Shown here in pieces: positions 1 through 10,142 of a DNA stretch of 64,000 nucleotides. Each line of letters opens with the position of its first letter. Positions within the stretch are counted from its first letter, which is position 1. Under the pieces are notes generated by a model. It was given only the letters and a program-made list of their open reading frames with translations, had not been told where the DNA came from and did no database searches. Both the position numbers and the translations under genes were made by a program. Origin of the DNA: Parelaphostrongylus tenuis. Taxonomy: Eukaryota > Nematoda > Chromadorea > Rhabditida > Metastrongylidae. The stretch lies in NCBI GenBank assembly GCA_019055375.1, contig JAHQIW010000746.1, positions 1 through 64,000 on the forward strand, given 5' to 3'.

Positions 1-800
1 CAGAATCGTGCTTCGGTGGCTAAGCTTGCTGACCACGAAATATCTTCCTCTATAGATTACAGCACAGCTTCTCTTTGAGAGCATCTAATGAGCCTTATTT
101 CCACAGCTGTTACTGATGCTTTAGCATTGCATTCATTACCTTTTACTTTACAGCTTCTAATATACATTTTATAAGGTTTTTATACATTTTATTTTACACA
201 GTCCGACATCAAATGCTCTGAGGATATTAGTGATTTTCGTTTTAGATCTGTTTCCTCGCTCATTCACAAATATCTTCGAACTGTTTACGTACAGGTTCCG
301 CTACTGCTTGAGTGATACGCTTCTTCTCAAGAACGTTGATGACTGATGGTGGCTCCGATTATTCTTCGACTTTGATATATCCATGTCGATGTATTTACTG
401 ATCTCCAAAGCAGGCAGACATTAGTTGTTGTGCCTCAGAGTAAGCTCTTCCCAGATAATCTCAATACCATATTTCCTAACCAACAATGGAGAGCTTTGTG
501 GAACTAAAATAGTCTACAGAGTCTTTACGCGTATGTGCAATTTCCATAGTTTAGCAAGAACATTCATTAAATGTAAACAACTTCAACACTTTCTCTGCTC
601 ATGATATAAGAGCACCACAGAAAAATTGCTTTGCGTAGCGAACAATAACTCCAAAGAAAAGCGTATGAAGAGTTTGAGAAGAGAAGATATGAGAAGAGTA
701 TGTCAAGGATAGCTCATTCAGCACAGATAAGCAATTCAATGACCAGTCTTCCCTTGTGCAAAAAATACAGACAGGGCAGAAGCTACATATTTTGTACACC
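1..800. other. No gene recognised
   Basis: AT-rich sequence with only short chance reading frames. I see no splice-flanked exon, terminal repeat or RNA gene. Confidence 0.5.
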
Positions 801-807
801 GTTATTC

Positions 808-882
808 GGTGCGCAGTGGTTAGGGTTACGCTGGAACACAGACGTGTTCTTCGATTCGATCTCGGCCCGAAATCACCGCACC
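808..882 (+). other. tRNA-like sequence (decayed tRNA or SINE head)
   Basis: About 75 nt begin with GGTGCG and end with CGCACC, which can pair as an acceptor stem. An A-box-like stretch (CAGTGGTTAGGGTTA, 814-828) and a poor B-box-like stretch (TTCGATTCGATC) lie between. The T-loop consensus is not well kept, so this is more likely the head of a SINE or a tRNA pseudogene than a working tRNA. Confidence 0.3.
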
Positions 883-1839
883 TTCTAATCTTCTAGAGTT
901 GCAAACTAATCTTAAACATCTGACTAGCGCCGAACGTAACCGTTTTCAAAAAGTATTCTTTCACAACGCTGTATAACTCAAAATACAACTATGTTTTAAA
1001 TCAGCAGTGCAAATTAACTGTTACTTCGCCAGAGGCACGAAAAGTATTGAACGTGACAAGAAAACATTTCACAATTAAAGTTAGACGTTCAATGTGATAT
1101 TTCTTTCAAGGCGAAGGAACAATTCTCAACAGAATAACAAAAATCGCGCTTTGCCTATTTCCGCCAAAAAGCCGGTCGATCAGTAATAATGCCGCTTCAT
1201 CCGCCCTGAGCACCGCCCTCTTCCCCACCCCGTATTACAAGCGAATATCCATGCTCTCGCATGCGATTTTGATCCTATTTTCCCTGCTGCAGTGTAGAAA
1301 AACGGTCTTTGCAGAAAACAAGCACATCATTGAAATCATTGAATATTACGCTATCGAATGGTTTCTGACTGTCCAAAAAAAGCTCTGCCTTGCGACGAAA
1401 ACGCATGCGTGAAACACTAATATTTTTCTATTGTTGAAGCATTTCAAAAAGACTTTTTCAAGAATCGGCTACGCCTGGCGCTAGCCAGAGATTCATGCTT
1501 TCGAATGGTTACTAACACTCCGATGAGTTCTTTCTAAGCGAAAGGGAACAGTTTTTGATCCCCTGCCGTTTAGCGGAGGAGCCCAGTCTTCTTCGGTAAG
1601 CCACCGAAGTTATTGCACAAGGTACATATGCATTCAGCCACCCCAAATAATTCATGACGGATCTTTCAGTGACTGGATCAGTGCCAAAAGCTCCATCCTT
1701 TCTTATCAAGAGGCTGTAAAAGAAGCAGATGCCATTTTGGTTTTTCAATATGATTTTCAATAAAATCACATGATTGTTTTATCGTTCAGTTGCGCATATT
1801 CCTACGAGTATTCTGATGCACAACATGTTCATAAATGCT
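883..1839. other. No gene recognised; some repeat debris
   Basis: A stretch near 1330-1510 shares short phrases with the F4 interspersed repeats described at 27125 (positions such as GAATGGTTTCTGACT and the TTTCAAAAAGAC region). Nothing else could be supported. Confidence 0.35.
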
Positions 1840-2065
1840 CTGAGATGCATCTTGCTCTAAGATGGAGCTTCTTGCGAACAAATTTGCTAGCTAGCCATTA
1901 CATGAATGGCGTGTAGGGGAAAATGTTAGTGGGGCGGCACGCGAGAGTGATGAAGCTTGGGGCGATGATATGGTCGCAAAAAATACAGCTATAGAAGGTG
2001 ATTTACGAAATTCAGAGCTGGAGCGAACAAACTGGAGAATTAGTCGCGTTCGAGCCATCCACAGC
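1840..2065 (+). pseudogene. Decayed mariner transposase N-terminus (lineage M2)
   Basis: Read on the + strand, the segment encodes a worn copy of the first helix-turn-helix region of a mariner transposase: a KMEL start, then HEWRVGENVSGAARES, then AWGDDMVAKNTA. The better copy at 26329-26577 (-) has the same order of words (KMELSLVQIRV, NWRVGENASEAARKI, SWDDDTVTEKTA). Homology continues to a phrase like ACTGGAGAATTAGT near 2032-2045, which matches the same place in the other copy. A stop codon follows the first helix and the frame is lost after 2000. The catalytic domain is absent. It is a dead fragment of a Tc1/mariner element. Confidence 0.6.
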
Positions 2066-4599
2066 ACTTTGATCTTCAAACTTTCGTTGCATTGGTCGAA
2101 GAGAATATTCAAATAATACACCGAATTCCAGATCAGTCAAATTGCGCAATCGAGGCAACGATTTCTCATTCAAAAAATGGCAGAAAGCTATTGAGGTCAA
2201 TAGTCGGGGATTCTTGTCGGCCTAATAATTGTTACTTGAGTTCAATTTTTAAGATTTCGCCGAAGGTGAGTTCACGAGCATTTAGCATGAATGCCGCAAA
2301 TTTGTCAAATCCAATGAAAATGAGGCAATGGAAGCTTTCCAATGCAAGAACTGGAGTATGCAAGGATTTTTCTATCTTTCTATACAAAAGGACAAGGCGT
2401 TAGTCCCTTCTCACATGCGGCCGGAAAGTGGCCCGTAGTGCCAAAAGGTTAGTAATGCTCTGTCCACTGGAGAAAAAGTTGTTAGCTCCGCACTCCACTA
2501 CGACACTTCACTGCAGATTTTGGTGGTATTTTTGGTGAATAAGAGTATGAAGTTTAATTTTGAAACTTTCAAGCCATTCTAAAATCACTGTGAAGATGAA
2601 GGCGTCAGAAGCTCAAACGCGCAAACCTTTGAAATGTGTTGGATAAATGCTAAAAAATCACAAATAAAGATGTAGGACGAATCTCATTATCATACGCTAC
2701 ATGACGCCTTTCCTCGATTTATCTTTTGAAGACCTCAAGACGATATCAAAAGCATCGATAATCGACTGCGTCATTCAAGTAGTTGAAAACAAGGCGCGTT
2801 CAAGAATGGAGTGAACTGATTTGACAAGATGCAAAAGGAGATATGGCGTCGGCATAATCTAATTTACCGCACGATTAAAAACTGAAACATTGCCATGGGA
2901 AACTTTCCTCGTGTAGGACATGCAATTTTGATCCCTCTTACTGGCAGTTTTTCTCATTGCGAAGACTCACACAAATCTTCAGCCACAATTTCTGATGCGC
3001 CTACGTAGTTATGCTGTCGTTCCTCGCGTTGCTGCTGAAGAACTGCATTTCGACGTTTTGAAATCAGTGTTTTGTAAGCCATTGACGAAGATACAGAGAG
3101 TGAAAAAAGGCAATCATTTTAAGCTCTAAAGCACTGCTAGAGAGATTGATGCGCGCAGAGCTAACTGCGTGGCGGTGCGCAATATTCTTTGCTCCATTAA
3201 AGTTTTCTCCTCTGTTTTGTTAAGGCTTTTAAGATTCTTGTATTATATCTCTACTAACGACCGCTCTTTTATAGACCCGCTCAAAACGTATAATCTGATA
3301 AAGATAGCTTTTACAGTGAGTCACATCTTCACTTTATCGTTTACTTATCCGCCCTACTTTTGTGGGAGGAGGGGGACTTTAAAAGTTCTACCTTATCCGC
3401 CCTTCTCTCTCGACATTACTAGGTCAGATTACCACTTGGGATTACCATAATCAAATTACAAATTAGCAAATTTAAGAAATACCGATTTTCATGTATAAAA
3501 GACGTCATCTTCAAAATCCTTCAAAACCATTACACAAACATTTCATACTCAGGAAGCATATAAATCAGTAGCGATTTGATGCACTTTCAAACAGAAAAAT
3601 CTTTATTTTCCCCACTAATACAGCAAAAAAAACGGCGAGTCATATTTGTGCGACTAATATATTTATCTCAAAGTAAATTTTCAATCGATGGTCATGAATT
3701 ACCAATTATAACACATGGACCAATGTCAGGGCGGGAATTGTTCCAAAATCGAAGCTGTTGATGATAAATGAAGTGACAACCGGGCTGTTTTTGTGAAAAC
3801 CGAAAGATTTTCTTGATTATTTATTTTCTCCATCATAATTTGACCGCTCAGTGGTATTATGCAATGGCAAAGCGGCCTCAGTGGATTGTTAAAAAGAAAA
3901 CCGCCTTCTATCATGCTTAGCTAGGAGAGACAATCCGGAATTGAACGTCGGCCCAGACGACTGGAAATGATACAGGCTTAGAAAAGTACCATTGATGGAG
4001 TCAGGTAGACGGCCATGTCATAAAGCTCAGCATCACCGACTTGAGTTTGCATGGCGCTTGGCGTTTTGTTGTAGAATCGTTTTTGGCACTTTTTTACCAA
4101 TTCCATTATCCTTCGAAAGAAAGTAGAGATCGAGAATTAGAAAGCAACGCATCGCTTAAAAATGATGTTGTAGGCAGCGCCAATTTGTGGGGGTGGAGCA
4201 TTGCAGCGCTACAATGGTCATAGCAGTGAAGAGAGTCGACACTTTTTCTCAAGCGCACACTCTCTCAAACACCAATAGTCATGAGTTGAGTGAGAAATTA
4301 TCAATGAGACAGGCTTCCAACGATGAGGCCCATCACAACATTGCCAGCATCGCCACTCAATGGGCTACCAATTGATTATAGGACTTCTAATAATTCACTT
4401 TTGCGCACCAAAGCAGACAATTCTGCAGAAAAGCGAATACTTGAGTACTTGGTCTTTTTTTAGGTGAAAAGTTGTCACCACCAACAAAGCTTGCATCGAG
4501 CAAGTTTGGTGGCCAGTTCACAGTTAAGACCACATTCTGCATGGAATATCGATATATGCGACGGCAAAGGTGAAATTATCAATACATATCGGAATTCAT
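2066..4599. other. No gene recognised (2.5 kb)
   Basis: Only short overlapping chance ORFs on both strands. No family, clean exon or terminal inverted repeat was recognised. Confidence 0.45.
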
Positions 4600-4870
4600 C
4601 TTTCATTTGACCGTCACTTGCGCTTTTATCATGTTACAACATGCTCAATAATGTAAAGTGGTGTGAAAAACGTTTGAGTCGGGGGATTCGAACGCACATT
4701 TCACTTTATCAGGAAGCGCGCTAAACAGTTGCACAATCGATACGGCTTCGGCCACCGCTCTTTCTATACTGTAACGCGTTATCTGTGAGCAGCCAACCGT
4801 CAACGGTCTGGCGCGGGCAGTCACTTACCGACATTGCACCCACTTACGCTGACAGATATTGGGTTTCAAT
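4600..4870 (-). repeat. T-family element, single arm with tRNA-like core
   Basis: Read on the - strand, this contains a tRNA-like segment (about 4745-4670) with the B-box GGTTCGAATCC-type phrase (GCGTTCGAATCCCCCG). A flank like AACGTTTTTCACACCACTTT follows it. The low-coordinate end carries the same tail phrase (GAATTCATCTTTCATTTGACCG) that begins the neighbouring foldback. The sequence GCCAACCGTCAACGGT near 4793-4808 recurs in the other T copies at 25743 and 63290. Confidence 0.6.
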
Positions 4871-4874
4871 AATC

Positions 4875-5200
4875 AATCAGAATTCATTTTATTTGACCGC
4901 CTATTGCTTTGTTATGATGTTTCAATAGATTCAATAATCTAGAGTGGTGTGTAAAAACATTTGCGGCAGCTGGGATTCCAATTTAGATTTCACTCTTTCC
5001 GGGAGCTCGTGTTGAACCGTTGCGTAGTGTCAAAATGGGCGTCGATATTGCAACTGTTCAGCGCGCGCTCCCAGAAAGAGTGAAATCTTGGTTCGAATCC
5101 CAGCTAACGCAGTTTTTTGCACACTACTCAACAATATTATGTTCATTGAAACGTCCGTACCGCCGCGACAGGCGGTCAAACGAGATGAATTCTGATTGAC
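4875..5200. repeat. T-family foldback with a tRNA-like core in each arm
   Basis: A near-palindrome. The left arm (4875-about 5035) begins AATCAGAATTCATTTTATTT, and the right arm (about 5036-5200) ends in the reverse complement (ATGAATTCTGATT). In the right arm a tRNA-like unit lies at about 5039-5111 with B-box GTTCGAATCC at 5091-5100; the left arm has the same unit in reverse with one change in the box. Both arms carry the TTTGACCGCCT phrase. RNA or single-stranded DNA from this locus would form one long hairpin. Confidence 0.75.
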
Positions 5201-6003
5201 TATTTTATTTTCAATATTTTAGATGAAGATCCCGGTTGACGCTAATGTTTTTCCACAGCACTCTACATTACTGGGTAAATCATTGCTGAATCTAAGCGAC
5301 ATTGCAATAATAAGGTCTAAACTCACTCGATCAATTCTTCGCCAGCTTCTCCCTTACAGCAAGCGAATACTTGCTAAGCTCTTTCATCACGGCAGTAGTA
5401 TTCTTAGCAGTCGTTACTTAACGTTAAGCTCTTGACTAGGTTTGAGTGAATCGGTCACTTTCCTTTCCTGAGAAACTAGCCGTAATATTGCCGTCTAATA
5501 CTTTCCGTACTACAGGAGAACGACGAAACCCTCACCCCGTCAAGCGTGTAGTAACCGAGTGATTAATGAGGCAGACCATTGGGATAATTGTTCGATCTCA
5601 TCCCACAGCGTTTCACAGCAGCTCAATTTGTTTTTATTCCAGTATGCATCATATCACTAACACACCATATCTCATATCGTAATACCGTAACACAAGCATT
5701 TCAATCAACTTAACAATTTATTAATCAATCTCTTCCCTATCAAAAAGTAGTGAATCGTTAACACTGAGCGTTTTTCTGCCATTGTAATTACGTATAGAAA
5801 AAAATTTTATACTAATCGACATTAAGAAGTCTGCTAAGAAGCGTCTTAGCAGGAGATCAAACCAGCAAACCTTCTTCCTGATGGCCTGCATCACTAAGTA
5901 CTCGTGACAATAAACTCTCGTCGAGGCGCGCACGACGGGCGAGGCCAGCGGCGTGACCTTGTAGTACCCACGGTGATAAAGGGCAAAATCGCAAAAGGAT
6001 TAC
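5201..6003. other. No gene recognised
   Basis: Short chance frames only. The open frame on the - strand below 6004 reads on past the proposed donor site of the exon at 6004-6138 and looks like intron. Confidence 0.4.
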
Positions 6004-6138
6004 CATATGAGATGAGTTTGTTTCATCATCACACAGAAGAAAAAACATCAACGTAGTTGGTTTAGAGTCCATAGGAACGCTCACTTTTGTTTCGTATGCC
6101 TTCCACGGATATTCGTCTCTCATGGAAGTCGTTGGACG
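6004..6138 (-). CDS. Candidate internal exon, product not recognised
   Basis: On the - strand a polypyrimidine acceptor (TTTTTTTTCACACAG) ends at 6139, and a GT donor (CATATG/GTAATC) starts at 6003. The 135 nt between are open in one frame: 45 codons, with the stretch ERPTTS absent but RPTTSMRDEYPWKAYE at the start and PTTLMFFLLCDDETNSSH at the end. The mixture of charged and hydrophobic residues looks protein-like. I do not recognise the family, and no partner exon was found nearby, so it may be a lone exon of a gene whose other exons lie outside or have decayed. Confidence 0.35.
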
Positions 6139-9100
6139 CTGTGTGAAAAAAAAGAAATTGAGAAATAGCAGCGATAGAAAGTCGAGAAGTACGAGACGTA
6201 AAGTTTTGTATTGGAATTGTAAAAGAAACTTTGAGTTATGCTTTTGCTAGCTTAGGCCTATCATTTTCAGTGGATATTGTCAAGCAAATCCGCTATTAAG
6301 CCAAAACCTATACACGAAAAGCCTATGAAAATGTGGAAAAAAATCATAGAGTATCAGAATCATATTTTTTTCCAGAAAGAGGTGCCCTGTGTAGCATGGA
6401 CCTAAAAGCTTAAAACATGTTATATCCTTATCAGACTTTTTTAGGAGTTTTTCTCAAATAGAAAGAATATCATGAAATGAACAATAAAAATCATACGCCA
6501 CATATGATCCGCTCTTCACATCCAATCGATCGGGCCGCCGATCCACAAATCACAGCTGAAAAGTAATGTGTGGGCTGTTTGAAGCTCGATCTTATTTTTC
6601 CAGGTATACTGCAGTGAAACGATCTCTTCAGAAAACGAGGAAAGTGAATTGTTTAGCCAAGAATTTACCCAACTTTGCAATCAGCTCTCGATCGGTGACA
6701 TTTTTTCACGGTATTGACAAATACAATACGCAGACGGTACAATTCGGTAAATATTTCGCTTGCATCAAGAATTCAATGCAAACATACTAATAGTCTGGTT
6801 AATTTGAGAATTCCTCCTTCTTAATACGGATAACGGAGAGGTTACCGGTGTTATATTGTCACACTACGACGTGTGAACCATACTTGGACTAGATTATAAA
6901 CCTGAGATAAGGTGCCATGTCATTTGTAATGTCTAGGCACTCTTCCATTTTCTTCAATTTTGGACGTCTGCAATTTAACCAAAAACCCTCAGGGGTCATC
7001 CCGTTGATCCTTTTGATTTTTCCCCATTCTTACAACCACATCGAAGATCAGCTATTCTATAGCATAAGTCATGTTTAGTCTATAGCCATTTTGTAGTAAA
7101 AGTTTTTATAGAGTATTGTAAGAACGAAAGAATATGCATCAAAAGCGTATGAGCGTGTAGAGGCAATCACGTTCTCTATCAGAATGTCAAGATAGATCTG
7201 GGCATTTTCTTGCAACAGAAGAAAAATTTCCTCATAAATATTGAAAATCGTGCTTCATCTAATAGCTTTGCACGCGACAATTTTAGATGCCGCCCCAAAA
7301 GGGTTATTTACTAAATTTTTCTCCGTTTTGGGTTAACTTTCAAATACGACGTAATTGTAGGAAAGACTTTGCTTTATCGTCTTACACGTATTGCTCGTTA
7401 ATTTAATTTTATATAGAAAATAGACACGTTCGAATTTCGGCCTAATTACTGTGAGTGCAAGACGTATAATTTTCGCTCTTACAGTGCTCTATGAGGAGTT
7501 TTCCGAATTCGAACCAAATCTGGGACATAACCGTTTGCTGCTTATACACCATGAATATAAGTAAATGGTGAGAGTATTTAGCTGCTATATTGCTTCTCAA
7601 TATTTAATTTCCTAGTTTACGTAGATAGCCCGTTCATCCACCTGGTAACGCATATGTGTCTGATGGATACGTGAAAAATCTACGGAGGCTGTTTGAGGAA
7701 AACTTCGTTTAGCGAATTCAAGGTGAAAGTATATGTCAGATACTTACATGACAAGACCGTTTCGCAGTCGGCACTTAGGCGTATTCTCGAAATCACTTTA
7801 CCAAGTCGTGGACGTATTGGATATTATAGAAAATTGGTATCACGTGTAAATACTGCATTTGTTAGAAGCAAAACTGAACGAATAGGCACAAAGTAAGCAG
7901 TGTCTTTGCTTACTTTTTCAATACTGCTCATCGGAGATGTGTTCTTGGGCGCTCTGGAGATCGACAAAGGGTTGTATAATTGAGATTGGAAAGTCGTATT
8001 GTGTAATACTATAAACAACTATGATGAGAACTAATCATTCTAAGATTTGATGTGTAATGCTTTAGAACGCGCGAATTGTTGAGTATAACAAAAAATTCTA
8101 TGCAATACGGATAAATTATTGGCCGGCACTGTTTAGGGTGAACTGCTAATGATCGATACTAATTGTATAAGTTATTATTTGCTGAATAAATGCTTGGAAT
8201 AAAGGCAAGATAAGTGAGGTTTGAAAAATTTGAGACGCGATATGCAAATTCTTCAAAAAAGTATTTTACAAATTGGTGACTGTGGGGTCTACGAAGCTTA
8301 CTCTCACTGGTCACTAAAAGTTGCACAGCTCGAGCTTCTTGAAAAAACCATACATTGAAGAAAATATGTTTTTGAATTACATCTCTACATAACATCAAAA
8401 ACTACGAGGAAATGATATGACGTCTTATCTCAGATTCATTTTATAGTCTGGACATAGTTCATTTTTTTAGTGTGTGGTCATAAGAGCGGTAACCTCTCCC
8501 TTATGAGTATTGAGGATGTGGGGTTTTTTCAAATAAGCCATAGTGCTATTTTGTATTACTTTATGCATACGATATAATAACCAAGTAATCACTTATGGTG
8601 TGATATACAACGCTTGAACTCTAACGGAAGCAGGATCGCCAAAACGTTAACCATCAAATTTCGGGAAAGGAAACTTAGCAAACTCGTGCAAGTTCTAATT
8701 AAAGATTAGAACAACGAAGTTTTTATCAGCCTTTCGTTTACCGATTATTTCGAGCTGACGTATGTGAAAAAGAGTTGAGAACTTATGGATAGTGGAAAAA
8801 CGCTAAGCGTGGAGAAAATTGTGCTCAAGTTTAAAAGACTTGGAAGATCGGCATTATGCAAAGTAGTGTCAAAATATGAGTCTCTGAGAATCACTAGGTA
8901 TTTTTCCCTTACCCGCCCCTAAACTTAGAAAACTTAATCTCCGCTCTTTTTAGATAATTTAGCAAGCATTCGATAGCTTAAATTTGAGCGATATATTCTA
9001 TTTTTGAATGGGCTTTATACTACGTTGTAACAGTAAAATAATAGTTTGTAAAAAATAATAATACGTGTCACACCCAAACATTTTTCCTGCAGAGGTTTTT

Positions 9101-9758
9101 CGCCAAAAATCTAGGATTTATTCGATAACACAAATTTCAACTAATTTGAAAGCACTTACGGTTCTTCAAAAAAGAATTTTTTGTTGCGCAGTAACACTAA
9201 AATTAAGAATAAATATGATATATGGCACCCATGTATCGCACTGTATGTGGATGGATTTCGCAACATTGTTATCAAGCCATTGCCTTTCAATAACCAGTCA
9301 GTAGCTTAACCGCGGCTTTCAACGGCCCGCTTGCTTTTCTAAAAAATATCTTAGAGCGTTTAATAGTAAGATTGAGATGTGTTCCACATCAGGAATTTTT
9401 CGTTCGTCACAGCCTTAACCTTACCCTTCAGCAGCTATTCGATAGCACAAATTTCAAAGTTCCTACGATATACTTGGTTTTTGGAAAAGAGCTCTTAATG
9501 CGCTGTTACAGCTAAAAGAGCAGTGGGTTTCGCACTCGGCGTGCATCGCACGCCACATGTAAATTGCGCTGCCACGATTGAAACGGCACCGAGTCTGAAA
9601 CCTAATATTCTTTCTGCTATAACAACGCGCTGAAAATTCTTCCCTAAACCAATATTATTGAAATCGTTGAAATTCGTGCTATCGAATGGCCATTATCGAA
9701 AGTTTGAGTGAAAAGCTGTACTTAACGAAAGATGCTTCTGTGTGAAATGAAATTTTAT
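6139..9758. other. No gene recognised (3.6 kb)
   Basis: AT-rich, with chance ORFs shorter than 90 codons on both strands. No recognised transposon, tRNA-like unit or splice-bounded exon. Confidence 0.45.
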
Positions 9759-9830
9759 TTTCAATATGCCTGGTAATCACTATTTGAGCCACGCATGTCA
9801 GTGGTCTGTTAATGAGGGCTGACTTATAGA

Positions 9831-9873
9831 GCCCGATACACGTGTTTCGATCTTGCGATCTCGTCAGTCGGGC
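9831..9873 (-). ncRNA. Hammerhead ribozyme, type I, complete core
   Basis: Reading 9873 to 9831 on the - strand: stem I strand GCCCGA, core CTGACGA, stem II GATC-GCAA-GATC closed by a GNRA tetraloop, core GAAA, then CACGTGTA, then TCGGGC. GCCCGA and TCGGGC pair perfectly (6 bp). Core bases C3 U4 G5 A6 N7 G8 A9 and G12 A13 A14 are all present, A15.1 pairs with U16.1, and H17 is A, so the expected cleavage is after GUA. Stem III is the loopless palindrome ACAC/GTGT, which in known short-stem-III hammerheads works as a dimer. Found by eye; activity is inferred. Confidence 0.85.
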
Positions 9874-10032
9874 AGTTGCCCTCTCTCGTCTTTTGCTAAT
9901 CTCTGTGGGTGCTCCAGTCCCCACAATAAGAGTTAGCGACGACGTACGATTTACACTCTATGTCCGGTAAAAAAACTCACCGAACACAGAGTGTTGTACA
10001 CTCGAATGCTCGTGGCTAGTATATTCAATATC

Positions 10033-10071
10033 GCCGACGAGATCGCAAGATCGAAACACGTGTATCGGGTT
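10033..10071 (+). ncRNA. Degenerate hammerhead motif on the right arm
   Basis: The + strand copy keeps stem II GATC-GCAA-GATC, GAAA and ACACGTGTATCGGG. It reads CCGACGA in place of CTGACGA (U4 changed to C), and the stem I 5' strand is lost. The inverted arm ends inside the ribozyme core, so this copy should not cleave. Confidence 0.7.
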
Positions 10072-10142
10072 CTATAAGTCAGCCCTCATTAACAGACCAC
10101 TGACATGCGTGGCTCAAATAATGATTACCAGGCATATTGAAA

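Larger units (their letters stand above)
9759..10142. repeat. F2-family foldback element carrying hammerhead ribozyme motifs
   Basis: Two arms of about 107 bp (9759-9865 and 10036-10142) are almost perfect reverse complements. They run from TTTCAATATGCCTGGTAATC inward through GAGGGCTGACTTATAGA to the ribozyme region. The 170-bp centre is not palindromic and contains phrases (ACAGAGTGTTGTACACTCGA) shared with the F2 copies at 28.77, 47.70, 59.32 and 62.44 kb. The near identity of the arms suggests a young insertion or recent gene conversion. Related elements of this kind with self-cleaving motifs include Penelope-like retroelements and retrozymes; which of these F2 belongs to is not decided by the sequence. 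Confidence 0.8.

Noticed and set aside
4600..5200. CRISPR-like array
   Set aside because: Units are inverted pairs of tRNA-like sequence, not short direct repeats with unique spacers, and the genome is eukaryotic.
6004..6138. Glucosidase I (glycan-processing) exon
   Set aside because: A faint likeness in the hydrophobic stretch only; no catalytic motif or second exon was found.
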